Source: Paramacrobiotus metropolitanus (lineage: Eukaryota > Tardigrada > Eutardigrada > Parachela > Macrobiotidae). From it: DNA of 64,000 nt. The position numbers and the translations under genes were made by a program. Shown piece after piece: positions 33,996 through 46,000 of this stretch (its first letter is position 1; every line of letters starts with the position of its first letter). Where the stretch lies: positions 4,402,001-4,466,000 of the forward strand of contig NW_026570221.1 in NCBI RefSeq assembly GCF_019649055.1, written 5' to 3'. The notes under the pieces are model-generated. The model had not been told where the DNA came from and searched no databases. It saw only the letters and a program-made list of their open reading frames with translations.

Positions 33996-36900
33996 TTAAT
34001 AGGTGGGTTTGACATCAATAACTATTTTATCTTTACAATGAGCAATGGTTCCTTTGCCTTGCGCGGTAACATGTAGAAGATTGTTGGCGTTGATCTCGAA
34101 GGTGACATCAAACTTGCACTCCCCTTTCTTCCGCGCCGGCAGGTTTGAAATGTCGAATCTGCCAATCTGATATTTGTCCAGAGCAAACCCGCATTTGCTC
34201 TGAAAGATTTTAAATGAAACGCCAGTTTGATCATCCTTTGCTGTTACAAAAACTTTGGTGAAACTGCACGGGTACTCTGTCCTAATGGGAATTAGAACAG
34301 AGATGCTGCCGTCATATTGCTTCAAACCGTAGTAAAACGGCGTAGTCTCTTGAACCGTGATGGACAGGTTGTTATTTAGAAGGTAGGACTGCATTGCGGC
34401 TCCACGTGCAATCATCTCGTCAGGATTTACATCGGCGCAGACAATGTCGTCTCGGCCGAAGAAGCGCCCAAGGTGATGTCTCACAGCTGGCAGTTTGCTG
34501 CTACCACCAACCATGATTACTTTACTAATATCCGCTGGAGAATAATCAATCGATTCCAGGGCTCGTTTCACCGGTTTAATGATGTTTTCTAGCAGTGATC
34601 CAAACATGCTATCAAAACTGGTCTTGGTAAGAACGGCTTCATATTCTCTGCCGAGTACTGATTCCAATGCATCAATGCTGTCTCGATATATTTGGGCATT
34701 CGGAACCGACAAAGCAATTTTTGCTTCTTCCGCAACAAGTTTCAGAGTGGCCAGTATTTTGCTGTCCTTTGAAAAATCACGGTTATGTTTAGCTTTGATG
34801 TCCGACAAAAAATACTTAACGATCTCGTTGTCAAAGTCCTCACCACCCAAATACATGTCGCCATCCGTAGTAAGAACTTTGTATTTTTTCCGAGCAATAA
34901 CCTCCATGATCGTTATGTCCAACGTACCTCCACCGAAGTCAAACACCATTACAGTGCACTGCTCATTCAGCATTTCGCCGTAGGCGATGGCAGCTGCAGT
35001 TGGTTCGTGTAGTAGGTTTACATCACTGAAACCTGCTAAAGTAGCGGCCTTTACTGTCGCTGACTTCTGATGTTCCTTAAAATTGGCTGGAACGGTGATC
35101 ACTGCCTTGGACACTGGTGTACCCAAGAACTGTCTTGCCCCTTCTCTTAATGAGCTCAATAAAGTTGCACTGACTTCTTCAGGACGGATATTCTTCTTCC
35201 ATTCAGAGTTCCCTTCTGCGGACAACCCTTTTGCCTGTATACCGAATGAAGCAAATTAACAAAATAAAAGATAATATGAATTATGAAGTACACCGTAGTT
35301 GGCTGGCACTAAATGACCGCTGACACTTATCTGGTACTAAGCGGGAAACTAAACTCAACCAATTTTACCTCGTTGAAGACACAATCATAATTATCATGTT
35401 TTTACAAACATCACCGACTACGTTAGTTACAGAGTACATGTGCTATTTTCTAACTGATAGTCAATAACAGATTTCATCACCTATTGGCTATTAATCTTCA
35501 ATGACATTGTAGTAATTTAAAAATCTACCTCGTATGCATCGTTTACCGGGATGGCCCAAGATCAAAATGGGTGCAGAAAAACGTGAATACGTGTACAGTA
35601 ATTTAACAGCATTTAATAGCAGTCGTTCTTACTTCATGCGCGTATTGAGTTTGAGCCATACAGTGGCGGTGTAAATTGTACCCAGTCTTGTCTAGTCATT
35701 CAAGAAAAAAATTTGCGTCCAAAATTTAACAAAGAAGCTTCCTTAAGGGGGACTCATTTATAGCAAGAACCGCATTTCTAAATTACGATTTTCTGTGCTG
35801 ACTGTATCCTTGTTGAAGAAACATTCCTCTATTTGAAACAAGTGAAATATCGGAGAACGGATGAGTCTTTCAGTTCTTATGCATTTTTTTGCGAAGGCTG
35901 CCATAAAGACTTACAACAGGCGCTGCTGGCAAATTAACAGCGCGAGACTGATCGCCTGTAGCCGGCAGGAAGGTTGACGGGTTGATGGTTGACGCTCAAT
36001 GAAGGTCATCAACCTTTTTGCCAGAGATAATCAACCTTTCCCTAAAGGTCATCAACCTTTCTGATCAACCTTTCTCTAAAGGTCGTCGTCGTAGCTGCAC
36101 AACGTAAATAATCCATTTATCTTTCTGCTCACTGCTTATCTGTCTAAGGTTTTTTAACACTTACTTTCTTAAAATTTCTGTTATCCATTGAATTAAAAAT
36201 GGCGCCATGGTGTGCATCTGGAGACATTTTGGTCATATGAAATCACCATGCGTCGTAATAATAATTATGCGCTCAGAGTGGCCGAAGCCATACTGCAGGG
36301 ACTTTGTGTTCAGTGCTGAGCACAAGTTCTCTTGCCGGCACACTGTCACATTACCGCTCTATCCCTTGAACCAGGTGAACCTATAGAGCCACATAGAACC
36401 ACCATTAAGCAAATTTTCTTAATATTTTGTTAATGAGTGAGGTTGCGCTTGCTTCGATGGTGGCTCAACGGTGGTTCTATGTGGTTCCATAGGTGCCAGT
36501 TCTTATTACACCTAGGTTGTTGAATCCTAATTGGTTCAGAACCAAGTGAACCACTCGTGTCCTGGTCTATAGGTTCATTCCCATAGAACCTCTAATGTCC
36601 TAACTTGGACATTCCATGTTGCTTTTCTGTAGACTAGTGTTTTTAACTCAAAATATAGAACGTCAGTGCTTCGGGCATTTTGAGAGTAAAAAAAATAGCG
36701 TTTTTCCAGATCGAACAGATTCTAGGGTCAAATTTTATAAATGGTGCCCGCCGCAAAGCGTCCTATGCTGGATGCCCAACTGCCCATTTCGTCTTACTCT
36801 ACTCATTTCCGCTTTCTGAATGCCGCCTGCTTGATACGGCTTAATTACAGCGTACTTTTGTGCCGCTAGTAATTTGGTCGGGATTAACAACTAAGATCTT

Positions 36901-39523
36901 ACTAATTTTATCCTTTCAGTAAGACAGTTATAGACATGGAAGCGCAGTAGAGACATGCATTTTCGCATTAATGTACTACTCAGACTAGATAAAGTTAGTG
37001 TGTTTTACTCACAAATCAAAATGAAACAATTGAAATGTAGCTGACTGGTGGCATGGTGCTGTGAGGCATCTTCAGCACATTTAAGATAATGTTGTGTTTC
37101 TACTTTCTACGTGGTAAAACCCGACCACCAATCTCCTGACCTTTGCAGAAAAGTGGATACCCCTTACAAAAAGGTTGATGACTTTTAGAGAAAGGTTGAA
37201 AACGTCTGGCAGAAAGGTTGATGACCTTTAGAGAAAGGTTGACGACGTCTGGCAGAAAGGTTGATGACCTTTAGAAAAACGTTGACGACGTCTGGCAGAA
37301 AGGTTGATAACCTTTAGAGAAAGGTTGACGACGTCTGGCAGAAAGGTTGATGACCTTTAGAGAAAGGTTTACCACGTGGGGCAGGAAGGTTGATGACCTT
37401 TAGAGAAAGGTTGATGACCTTCATTGAGCATCAACCATCAACTCATCAACCTTCCTGCCGGCTACAATCGCCTGTCTGCTTCCTGTCGAGCAGTCAGACG
37501 AGCGATGGTATTATTAGCCGTCTAGCGGTCAAGTAAAGCTGACCGCCGTCTAAAGACGTAGGAAATTGGATTTTGGTAACCTGTTTTTTTTTTGTATTTT
37601 GTAAAAGTGTGCCGATATATCGGTAAGGTGATCAATTTGGCATCCTGGAGCACTTCAAAATTCATTTGAAATTCATTTGTTTGTGGTAGGCCGAAGTCCG
37701 CTTCCTACCATTGTGGAAAGTATGCTACACCAGCTGAGGCCAGTTCTGGCATGATTAGATACTGTTTGTAAAACAAGTATATTTAAATATGTGTTTTTCC
37801 ACTTTTTAAATCTTAGAATTTAAAATGCATCTGTATAAACACTACTGTAGTGGATGCGATAAAGTAAAAAGTATGCTATCTGATAGCACTTTTACTTTTG
37901 ACATAACTATGATCTTGTAATTGGCAATTTACAGTAGTTAAAACTTAAAAATGAAGGTATTTTATGTAAGTAATTATTATAAATTAACCCCCTTAATTCA
38001 ATATATACAGGTCAGTGAATCTCTTTGGTATAAAAGTTTAAGAAATTAAATGTTCTTCACTCTCAAAATCGGAAAAAAGCATTTTTCAAGAAACATTTTT
38101 GGCAGTTTTGCCAAAGATGTTTGATGATAAATAAAAATCAATTGTTCCATCTAAAAATTAGCTGTGTACGCTTTTTTTCGCAAGTTTTCCTATGTTTTCT
38201 TAAAATTTTTTGTTTTTTTTATGTTTTCAGTGTCACCTATTTCCACCCTAATAATAAGTAGATTATCCATAATTGTTGATAAATGAATGTTCATCGCGTA
38301 GCGTCATGAAAGTCGATTACTGTAACGAGCGAAATAAGTACTCATATAACGCAATGGAGTCTGTAAAAGGCACATGTTCCACCGGTTACTGATTCGAACA
38401 GTTACTTGCGTAAACTAAACAGCAAAAATTAAAAACATCTTTCTAATTTTAAAGCTATTGCAAGCTGTTATTCGTTAACCCCATTTTCATTGTTTAAATT
38501 ATGCTATTGTTTAAATTTTGACTGTAAAGCAATGTGTCCATGCTTATCCCTTGTGTTAATTCGATAACTATAGCCTAATCCTATTAAAGTAATTTCACTT
38601 TGATTTTCCTCAGTATATTGTTATAAAAAAGCTTCCTTTTTTCTTTGATACTTCATTTTATGGTACGTTATTAAAAATTCTTTTCGTCTTTTATTGAAAA
38701 CTATTACTGCGCAAGCAGTGTGACTAGTTAAACGTTAAACTACCGTTTTCTTGTCATAATGGACCTTCGTTTCGCTTTGTTCAATTACAGGTGTATTGTA
38801 CAATGTTATCGGGACCAATTTGCTTTCGTAAAGTGCTACACGTACAAAGTAATCTTGGTACTGTGATAGTCCATGGCGAGGGGTACGGCTACCACAATCT
38901 ACATCGCGTTGTAGTAGAATTAATCAACCAAAATTGAAAAAACAGCTGTTATCGGAGGTGGCAAACTGGAAATGCTCAACCCACGGGGGTCGCGGGCTAC
39001 CCGTACTAGCTGTGTTTAATGCGGCTCACTGCAGCGTTTTTACAAAGGGATTTTTCGTTCGTCGTTTGACAGCTCAATTGTTGTAGTATTTACAGTTGTT
39101 ACATATGTAGCTACTAGGAGTACCTAGACTGATCAGACGCTTACTTCGCGAGGGTAATTTAATTACGCAGCAGTTACTTTAAGAAATAACTTCAAAGAAG
39201 TTCATCTGTACCTGTATGACGGGCACGCCGCTGTCCTCAAATATTTTAAAGGGCATGCGCTGAATTTCACTTTGCACAGCAGGATCAGAATATCCGCGTC
39301 CAATCAATCTTTTGGCATTGCGAATTGTACTGTTGGCTTTCTTGGGACTCTGCTTTTTGGCAGATTTTCCGACGACAGTAATCCCGTTCTCTTCGTAACG
39401 CACCCAGCTAGGCGTAGTGTTGTCTCCTTCTTTGTTTTTTACAAGTTGGGCAACGCGATTAGGTCTCTGTACATATACACAGCAGTGTGTGGTGCCCAGG
39501 TCGATGCCTACTCCGTCAGCCAT
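33996..39523 (-). CDS. HSP70 lacking the C-terminal lid, two exons with a 4-kb intron
   Basis: Exon 1 (39212-39523, ATG at 39523-39521) has GVGIDLGTTHCCVYVQ, the first HSP70 signature, and ends CCCGTCATACAG before GTACAG. Exon 2 (33996-35234, after TATACAG) continues in phase with AKGLSAEGNSEWKK, VITVPANFKEHQK, EPTAAAIAYGE, VMVFDFGGGTLDITIMEV (signature 2), VIMVGGSSKLPAVRHHLG (signature 3), and then the beta substrate-binding domain. It ends KDKIVIDVKPTY, so the spliced protein has 516 residues against ~640 for typical cytosolic HSP70: the alpha-helical lid and EEVD tail are missing. The ATPase residues seen look intact. It should bind and hydrolyse ATP; without a lid, client release would be faster or unregulated (inference). 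The intron, 35235-39211, contains a foldback element. Confidence 0.9.
35957..37466. mobile_element. Foldback element with TGTAGCCGGCAG termini and 42-bp minisatellite
   Basis: The left end tgtagccggcaggaaggttg and the right end cttcctgccggctaca are inverted; pairing extends ~60 bp (through gctcaatgaaggtcatcaac). ATCGCC flanks both sides (35951-35956 and 37467-37472), a 6-bp target duplication. The right half holds about six 42-bp units (aaggttgatgacctttagag + aaaggttgacgacgtctggcag). A nested palindromic patch rich in catagaaccacc lies at about 36360-36615. The whole element is inside the HSP70 intron. Its termini match those of 45122-48348. Confidence 0.8.
36360..36615. repeat. Nested palindromic patch related to the 60-kb array
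   Basis: Gaacctatagagccacatag...ccacc pairs with ggtggttctatgtggttcca 100 bp later. It ends with atgtcctaacttggacat, a palindrome that also marks the left edge of the array at 60.3 kb (atgtccaatttaggacat). Confidence 0.55.
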
Positions 39524-39615
39524 GATATGCTTCAACAGTTTTCAAAGCCAACGATTTATAGTTGCGAATCTTTATTACACTTTACTTTTGTGAAACTGCG
39601 ACATGCGATTTTTGA

Positions 39616-39625
39616 GTTATATATG
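39616..39625 (-). promoter_or_regulatory. TATA box of the lid-less HSP70
   Basis: CATATATAAC on the minus strand, about 95 bp before the ATG. A second candidate, TATATAAG, lies near 39683-39676 but falls on the far side of the heat-shock-like site. Confidence 0.4.
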
Positions 39626-39656
39626 TAAACAGCAGCGCAACTGCACGCTACTTGCT

Positions 39657-39670
39657 TTCCTGAACGCGAA
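39657..39670 (-). promoter_or_regulatory. Possible heat-shock element
   Basis: TTCCTGAACGCGAA contains one perfect inverted TTCnnGAA pair and a third GAA one base off ideal spacing. It lies ~32 bp upstream of the nearer TATA box, as in many HSP70 promoters. Two good pentamers only, so tentative. Confidence 0.35.
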
Positions 39671-39799
39671 AACTGGCTTATATAATACTTCGCTCGCACA
39701 AATACTGGAAGTTGATACTAACCACCCATCAGGTTAGTGAGTAATTAGACAAAGAGCAAAATTTTCACTTGTCCCGCCTATCGGGAGCACGCTCACGGT

Positions 39800-42700
39800 T
39801 TTAAAAAAAGGTGCGAACAGCTACAGACTACAGTTACCCGATAACATTGCGCTCCACTTTGGATATGTGAACGCCTTATCTAACACTTCGTAATTCATGT
39901 TTCGCCGAACCCAGTTATTATTAACAGATAACATTCCCATACCGATATCTAAGTTCTACCTTATTATTTGTGCATAATTGCGACATGCGCCTGCGAATGA
40001 ATGGCGCTAGATAACAGAGTTCCAACGCACATTACTTACTAACATAAACCATTCTTTCGTGATCGCATTATGAAACCGGCCAAATTTATTGGACAATGCG
40101 CTATCTGCGACCTCTTACACTTATCACTTGTTTATCCGTAAAACAGGCGTGTCAGAGTCACCTATTTTGTGCATTCAAGTTTCTCCGTATCTGAGTAACC
40201 CTCTGCACAAGTAGCTGGATTCGAACGATTGATACTGGTTAACCATTTCTTTTAGCGATGTCCAAATAATTATGTATATCTAAATGGACGAAACTTGGAA
40301 GTGTCATCTTTTCAGCCTTCCAACGACGATTTCAATTTATCCTAGCAGCACGATTGTGCCGTTTTTCGTTGCGTTCAGCTAGCTTCACTGTCCATTGTAA
40401 TACTGCAGTTCGACTTCGATTGTACTTGGCATTTCCAAATTCCATTTAATCCCTGTGGATTTACACTGTAAGTTTACTAAATTTGCGAAAACTACGTATC
40501 AAGCCAATATAAAATGTGGTCATATATTTGTACGCGTATTTCAATAAAAAATTTGGTAATAAATTGGTGCTAGCGCGCAGCATTTGTCAATAGTGACACA
40601 GTACTACGTAGTACTTCAGATAGTATCCTGAAACAGGAAGCATGACATGTCTGATAGAGTAGCAAACAGGCTGAGCAGTGAGCACAGGTGAATACTGACT
40701 TACGACTATTGACTCAAGTTACCAAGTGCATGGAATTGATAAGTGAATACTTCGCTTTTTCTCATATTCCGGTCACTTTGAGCGTATGGTTTCATATCTC
40801 AGTCACCGGTCACTGGTGCGACCACACATGTGACGCACTACTTGAATATGCTGCTGATCGCACTGCCTTTAGCGGCTTATTTTTGCAAGTTTAGCCACCC
40901 GTCAAATGTGCAGTTCGCTGAGCAAGCCCACCCCACCCTCACACTTTTCAAAGGTCCATTAAATTTCATTTGTAGAATTTTACAGACGGAAAGGCGCAAA
41001 ATTTTGCGTCTCTCCCGGTTCAGAGCTTCTGTTATTTGTTCTGTTTCTCATAAAAATTTATTGATGTTTACGTTCAAATTTAATGAGAGAAGCCGTTTTT
41101 ATAAAATTAATGTTCTCTGTTAACTTCGTTTTGTCAAGAAATTTAACTACCTGGTGACCGAAATATGAAACCATACACTCAAAATGGCCGGATTATGAGA
41201 AAAAGCGTAGTATCTACATATAATAATAACGCAGTCTGTTGCCACTCTGTTGACACACAGGTTGCAAAAGCTGCAGCAGGAATATGTTAGAAAAATTTGT
41301 TCTATTAACTAAAATTTAATATGTCCACACCCTTATGTGCAGATATGTCTTGCATCTGCAGCTCGCACAAGATGGCAAGCAATCACAGGTTCGACTTTTC
41401 CGGTGTCCACAGAAAAAGACAGTCGTTTTTGTTTCTGTTTTTTTAATCGTTATCGTTTGCTGGAAAACAGACCATGCTGCGAAAAATAATAAAAACTCGT
41501 TAAAATACACTGACTTTGGTAAACTCCAACCGAAATTTTCATTTTCTTACGTTCATGTTCATCTGCGTATTTCACGTCCACTGCTGGCCACCTCCCGGGC
41601 CGGCTGAAAGCAATTCGCGAACCGAAGTTCAGTGCTGTAATAAAACACATATTGCACACGTAAAGGGCATATTGCACTTTAATTTTGCTTTTTTGGAGGG
41701 CATACTACAGACTGATGCAGTAATGATAGCACCAATAATTAAAAAACTGAAACCATGCGGTGGTTTCACGACATCCTCTTAGTTGCAAAAAAAATTGCAG
41801 AAAAGCAGAATGAGAGAGTTAGTTAATTAAATGTTTATTAAACGTTACGAGGGGTTTTAATGCTGAGAAATAAAACATCAGAAATATTTACTTTTAATGG
41901 GAAACAGGGACCTGTCTGTACTATACGTAATCACAACCATTTCTGCCAAAGTCCAAGCAGTCACAATATCCAGTTGATCCAAAAGCAGTCAATGGAGATT
42001 AAGGAGGACACATGAAAACTTCCGGTCAGTACACCAATAGCATCGATTTCTGAAACTAGTTCTGTGGTTCCAGCAATTATGTGTTCAAACTCGGAGGTTC
42101 CACTGTATGTAATTTTCATTTGCGCTGAACATGTGTCATCTTGCTGACCAGTCAAGTTACTCAGCGGCAGAGCTCTTGTCATGCTCTTATGCATATAAGC
42201 TACGCCAAGTCTCTGTGCAGTTTTTTGTGAATTTACTATTTGAGTAGAACTATACCATTCCTATTGGCGCAGTTCCCATACGTGCCATTCTGGCATCGTG
42301 GTGTCCTGCTTGGCCGATGGTCAGAAAAAATCCGCAAAAAACAATTTTTCTTAATTAAATTTTTTTGTCGAGGAATGCCAAATTCGTACTCCCAGTTTGG
42401 TATTGGGAGTAAATTAGTACTCACTTTCTTTTCTGGTACCCGCTGTTGGTAAGATAACGCCTGTTTATATTATGTAACCGCAAATGACAGTCCGTTTCCT
42501 AATTTTTGGTTCAGAAGTGAAAACAAGGGGTATGGCTTATGCATAGCCTTACAGAGAATGAGAATGCTTCGTCTCTGTGCGTTCACATACATGCATGCGG
42601 ATTAAAAATCACTGGGAAGTGGTAGTTCAGGAAGCCAAGTGCACATACGCCATACAACCACATGGCACATGCACTGCAGTAAGTCTGCTAATTAAATCTG

Positions 42701-43093
42701 CAGTACGGGCCCGGTTAGAACAGAAGCGGCATTTAAAATAATGTAGAGGCATGGATGCTTTCCCATTTGGTTTTTCATTAACTAGTAGTACCACATGTGC
42801 CATACGGATGACACATTCAGGCTTCAGCAGCTCAAATGCTTCATTCGCCTTTTAATCGTGACACATTTTAGGGGCAAGAAAAACTTCTTTTATGCACAAG
42901 TACAATACTATTATTATATGTTATATGCTTTGATCACATGAAATGAAAATGCATCAACTGCAGATACGTGTTGTGAATATTTTTTTCGATGTATGAAAAC
43001 TTTATAACGTATAACTGCTGGCGTTTTGCCGCCAGCAGTACAGATGTTGCACGTTAAAGGTGAAAAAATGACTCTTAATGTTTGCAAGGAACA
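39800..43093. other. Spacer between the two head-to-head HSP70-type genes
   Basis: About 3.3 kb of AT-rich sequence with no supported gene. Frames at 41335-41607 and 41516-41782 lack domains. Small hairpins occur near 42380-42420. It presumably includes the promoter of the plus-strand gene at 43094. Confidence 0.4.
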
Positions 43094-46000
43094 ATGAGGC
43101 TAGGAGTGGAAATTGGATATAAAAGCATTTCAGTTGCTGTGTATGAAGGTGGGGTGCCTCGTCTAGTGGCCAGCCTAGCACCTGGTGTTGCCTACAGTCA
43201 GGACCGTGCCGAGTGGTATTTTGGAACTGAATCTCGCAGCTACAGGCGGGATGAACGGTTTTTATATATTCCCACTGTTAAGCATATGTTGCTGGCCTAC
43301 GGACGTGGAGGAAAGGAAGCTATATTTCCGCTACTGATGAAACAGCTATTTGGATACGTCAAACGAGTTGCTGAAAATGAAACGAAGCGCCAGCTACGAG
43401 GGGTTACCGTAGTATTGTCACATGGCTTGCAACATAACAGCGGCATCTGCGACCTGATTGTGGAATCATGGATTCAGAACGGTATTAACGATGTGCTGTG
43501 CCTTGCTGATACGTCGGGAGTTCTTTTAAGTTTTATAGCTCAGACTGCCGATCGGCAGGAATTTTCCAAAAGCGGAGAAGAAAGCTTTAATTTGATAGTG
43601 TGCAATGCGAATTTTGATAACTTTCAGATGGACGTCTTTGAAGTTGCCCACGATAATTTTCTCGTCAAATATCATAGTGATAAAAATATTGTGTGGGGAT
43701 GTTTCAGTAAGTTGCGCCGTCAGCTACTAAATATGATCCATGGTCAACTTCAGCAGGCCGGCATGCGTCCGTTGAAAGACGCAAAGAAGCTGGACATTGA
43801 GGCTGAATGGGAAGAGCAACTCACGCTGTTCAATGACCCTTTTACACAAAAGATATCCATTCCTGCTGCTTTTCAGGACATTGAAACCGTTATAACGAAA
43901 ACCACGTATGATCAAGCAGCAGTCCATTGCATTGCTGAAATCACTTGCTGCATAAAGCGTGAGTTAATGAAATTTGGAATCATGGATGCGAAAACTCCAG
44001 CAAGCTTTGGGAAAATCGAAATTTTATTGGTCGGAGAAAGTTCGAGACTTTTACCACTCCGCAACGCTTTAGAAAGCATGTTTCAAAAACCTCTTAACTC
44101 GAGGATTCTGAGTTATGTCGACGACGCTGAATGCTTTGGAGCTGCCATAGCGAGCTACCTCACTGGCAATATAGAATATTCTAAAGAGAATCACCGTTTT
44201 TTTCGTCTACAGGAAGGCCTGGCGTTTAACACGCACAACATTTTCGGAGCTTTAACACCTGCCGCGAACAGCCAGATTAAGATGGAAGAAGCAGCAAGCG
44301 ATATTTTTGTGAATGAAAGGAAATCCCTGGTTCTGTCGGGCACCTTGTACATGGGTAACATAAAGGATGCAGTTGCGTTGCCTGGATCCAGTCTTGTACT
44401 TTCTACGAAGTTAGCGGGCAGTAAACAACTTCACTACATTGAAATTGAATATAAATCAGCCCGGCAAGATATCGTCTTCATGCGACTTATAATTGCCAAA
44501 GACGTGCAACTTATATTTTGGAATTCCGCTCAAGCAAAAAGAAGTTTCCTGCAGTTTCAAACTTCTTTCACGAACAGCAGGAGCATGGCCTGGGCTACAT
44601 TATATTTTAAGGCTGATCGGGCAGACGAATACAGACTTTTTCTTGACGATTACCAAATCCGCCTAGGAGAGATGGTGAATACGTTTCCCGACGCAGTTAA
44701 CGGTAAGCCTGCATGCTGCAGCTTCAAGTCGAGCCTCTCTCTGGCCGTAAAACTATATTGCACCATACTTTTACTGACCAGACTTTTAGACTTTTAATAG
44801 TTATGCCGTATGATATGCTTTTACCCAGAGGAATTCTGGTAACAATACCTGCGCTTGTAGGCTTTAGTCTGAAGTAGTACGGTAGTGACCACAGTAATTA
44901 CGTTGTCCATTAAAAGCCTCAGCCTACTGTAAATTAAACAATTTGTTTACATGCGGTTAACGGCCATCAGAATGTAGCACTACGCTAGCCGCAGAACGCG
45001 ACTGCTTTGAAGCTGTCAGATGTTTTACGCGCTACAGCCGAAGTGGGAATCCCACTTATGAGCAATGAGCAGTAAAGGTTGTCGAAAAGACACTCGCTCA
45101 TCGTTTAAGACTTGGCCGCCTGTAGCCGGCAGATATATTGGCCTGTTGGCTGTTGGCGAGCCCGGCAGGAAAGTGGTTTTTCTCCCATAATTCTGCCGAA
45201 CTGCGCCCACAAATCTGCCGACCCGACCCTATGTATTGCCTATGGGAACTCCAATATATCAGCCGAACCGGCGCAAAGTGAAATTTGATACCTTTGTTGA
45301 GCGCAAGCCTGCAATAGCACGGCCGGGCTGTATCATGTACCCACAGGAGTTTTTTGCTAAGTGTGAATTCATGCACACTGCACAGATATCATCGCAAAAC
45401 ATAGTAAATTAATTAGATTTAATAAATCTATTTTTTTCCAAACAACTATTCTGCTTATACCTACAAACTGTGGATGGTGTATATTATCCTTAGACAGTCT
45501 TACATAAAAATTACCACCTACTTTATTCGGCAATACCCACTACATAACAAAAAATGCCTGCGCGCTGTGCAACAATTAAAATGACTCATTTAAGCAATTG
45601 AAAAAACACCCAAAAACGTCAGTGTTAACCACTGCACAAACTAATTCTATATGCCTGCGCTTGATGCAACTGTAAACGAAATAAAAAAGTTTTATAAGAA
45701 GTATTAGTTAAAAATTGTCAACATATGGCAACATACTGTCAGTTTAACTGGTGGATGTCATGCAAAATTACACCCAAAATTAAAAAGTAATTTTCAAATA
45801 ACGACCAATAGATCTGCCGAACTGCGCCAATATTCCTGCCGACCCGACCCTATGCGTTGTTTATGGGAACTCCAATATATCTGCCGAACCGGTACAACAG
45901 TGAAACTCGATATTCTTGATGAGTGCTTGCCGGCTTCAACTGTCCGTGGGAGCCTTGCAGCTTGACATACTGTTGATTGGGATATTGTACCAGCGGGGAT

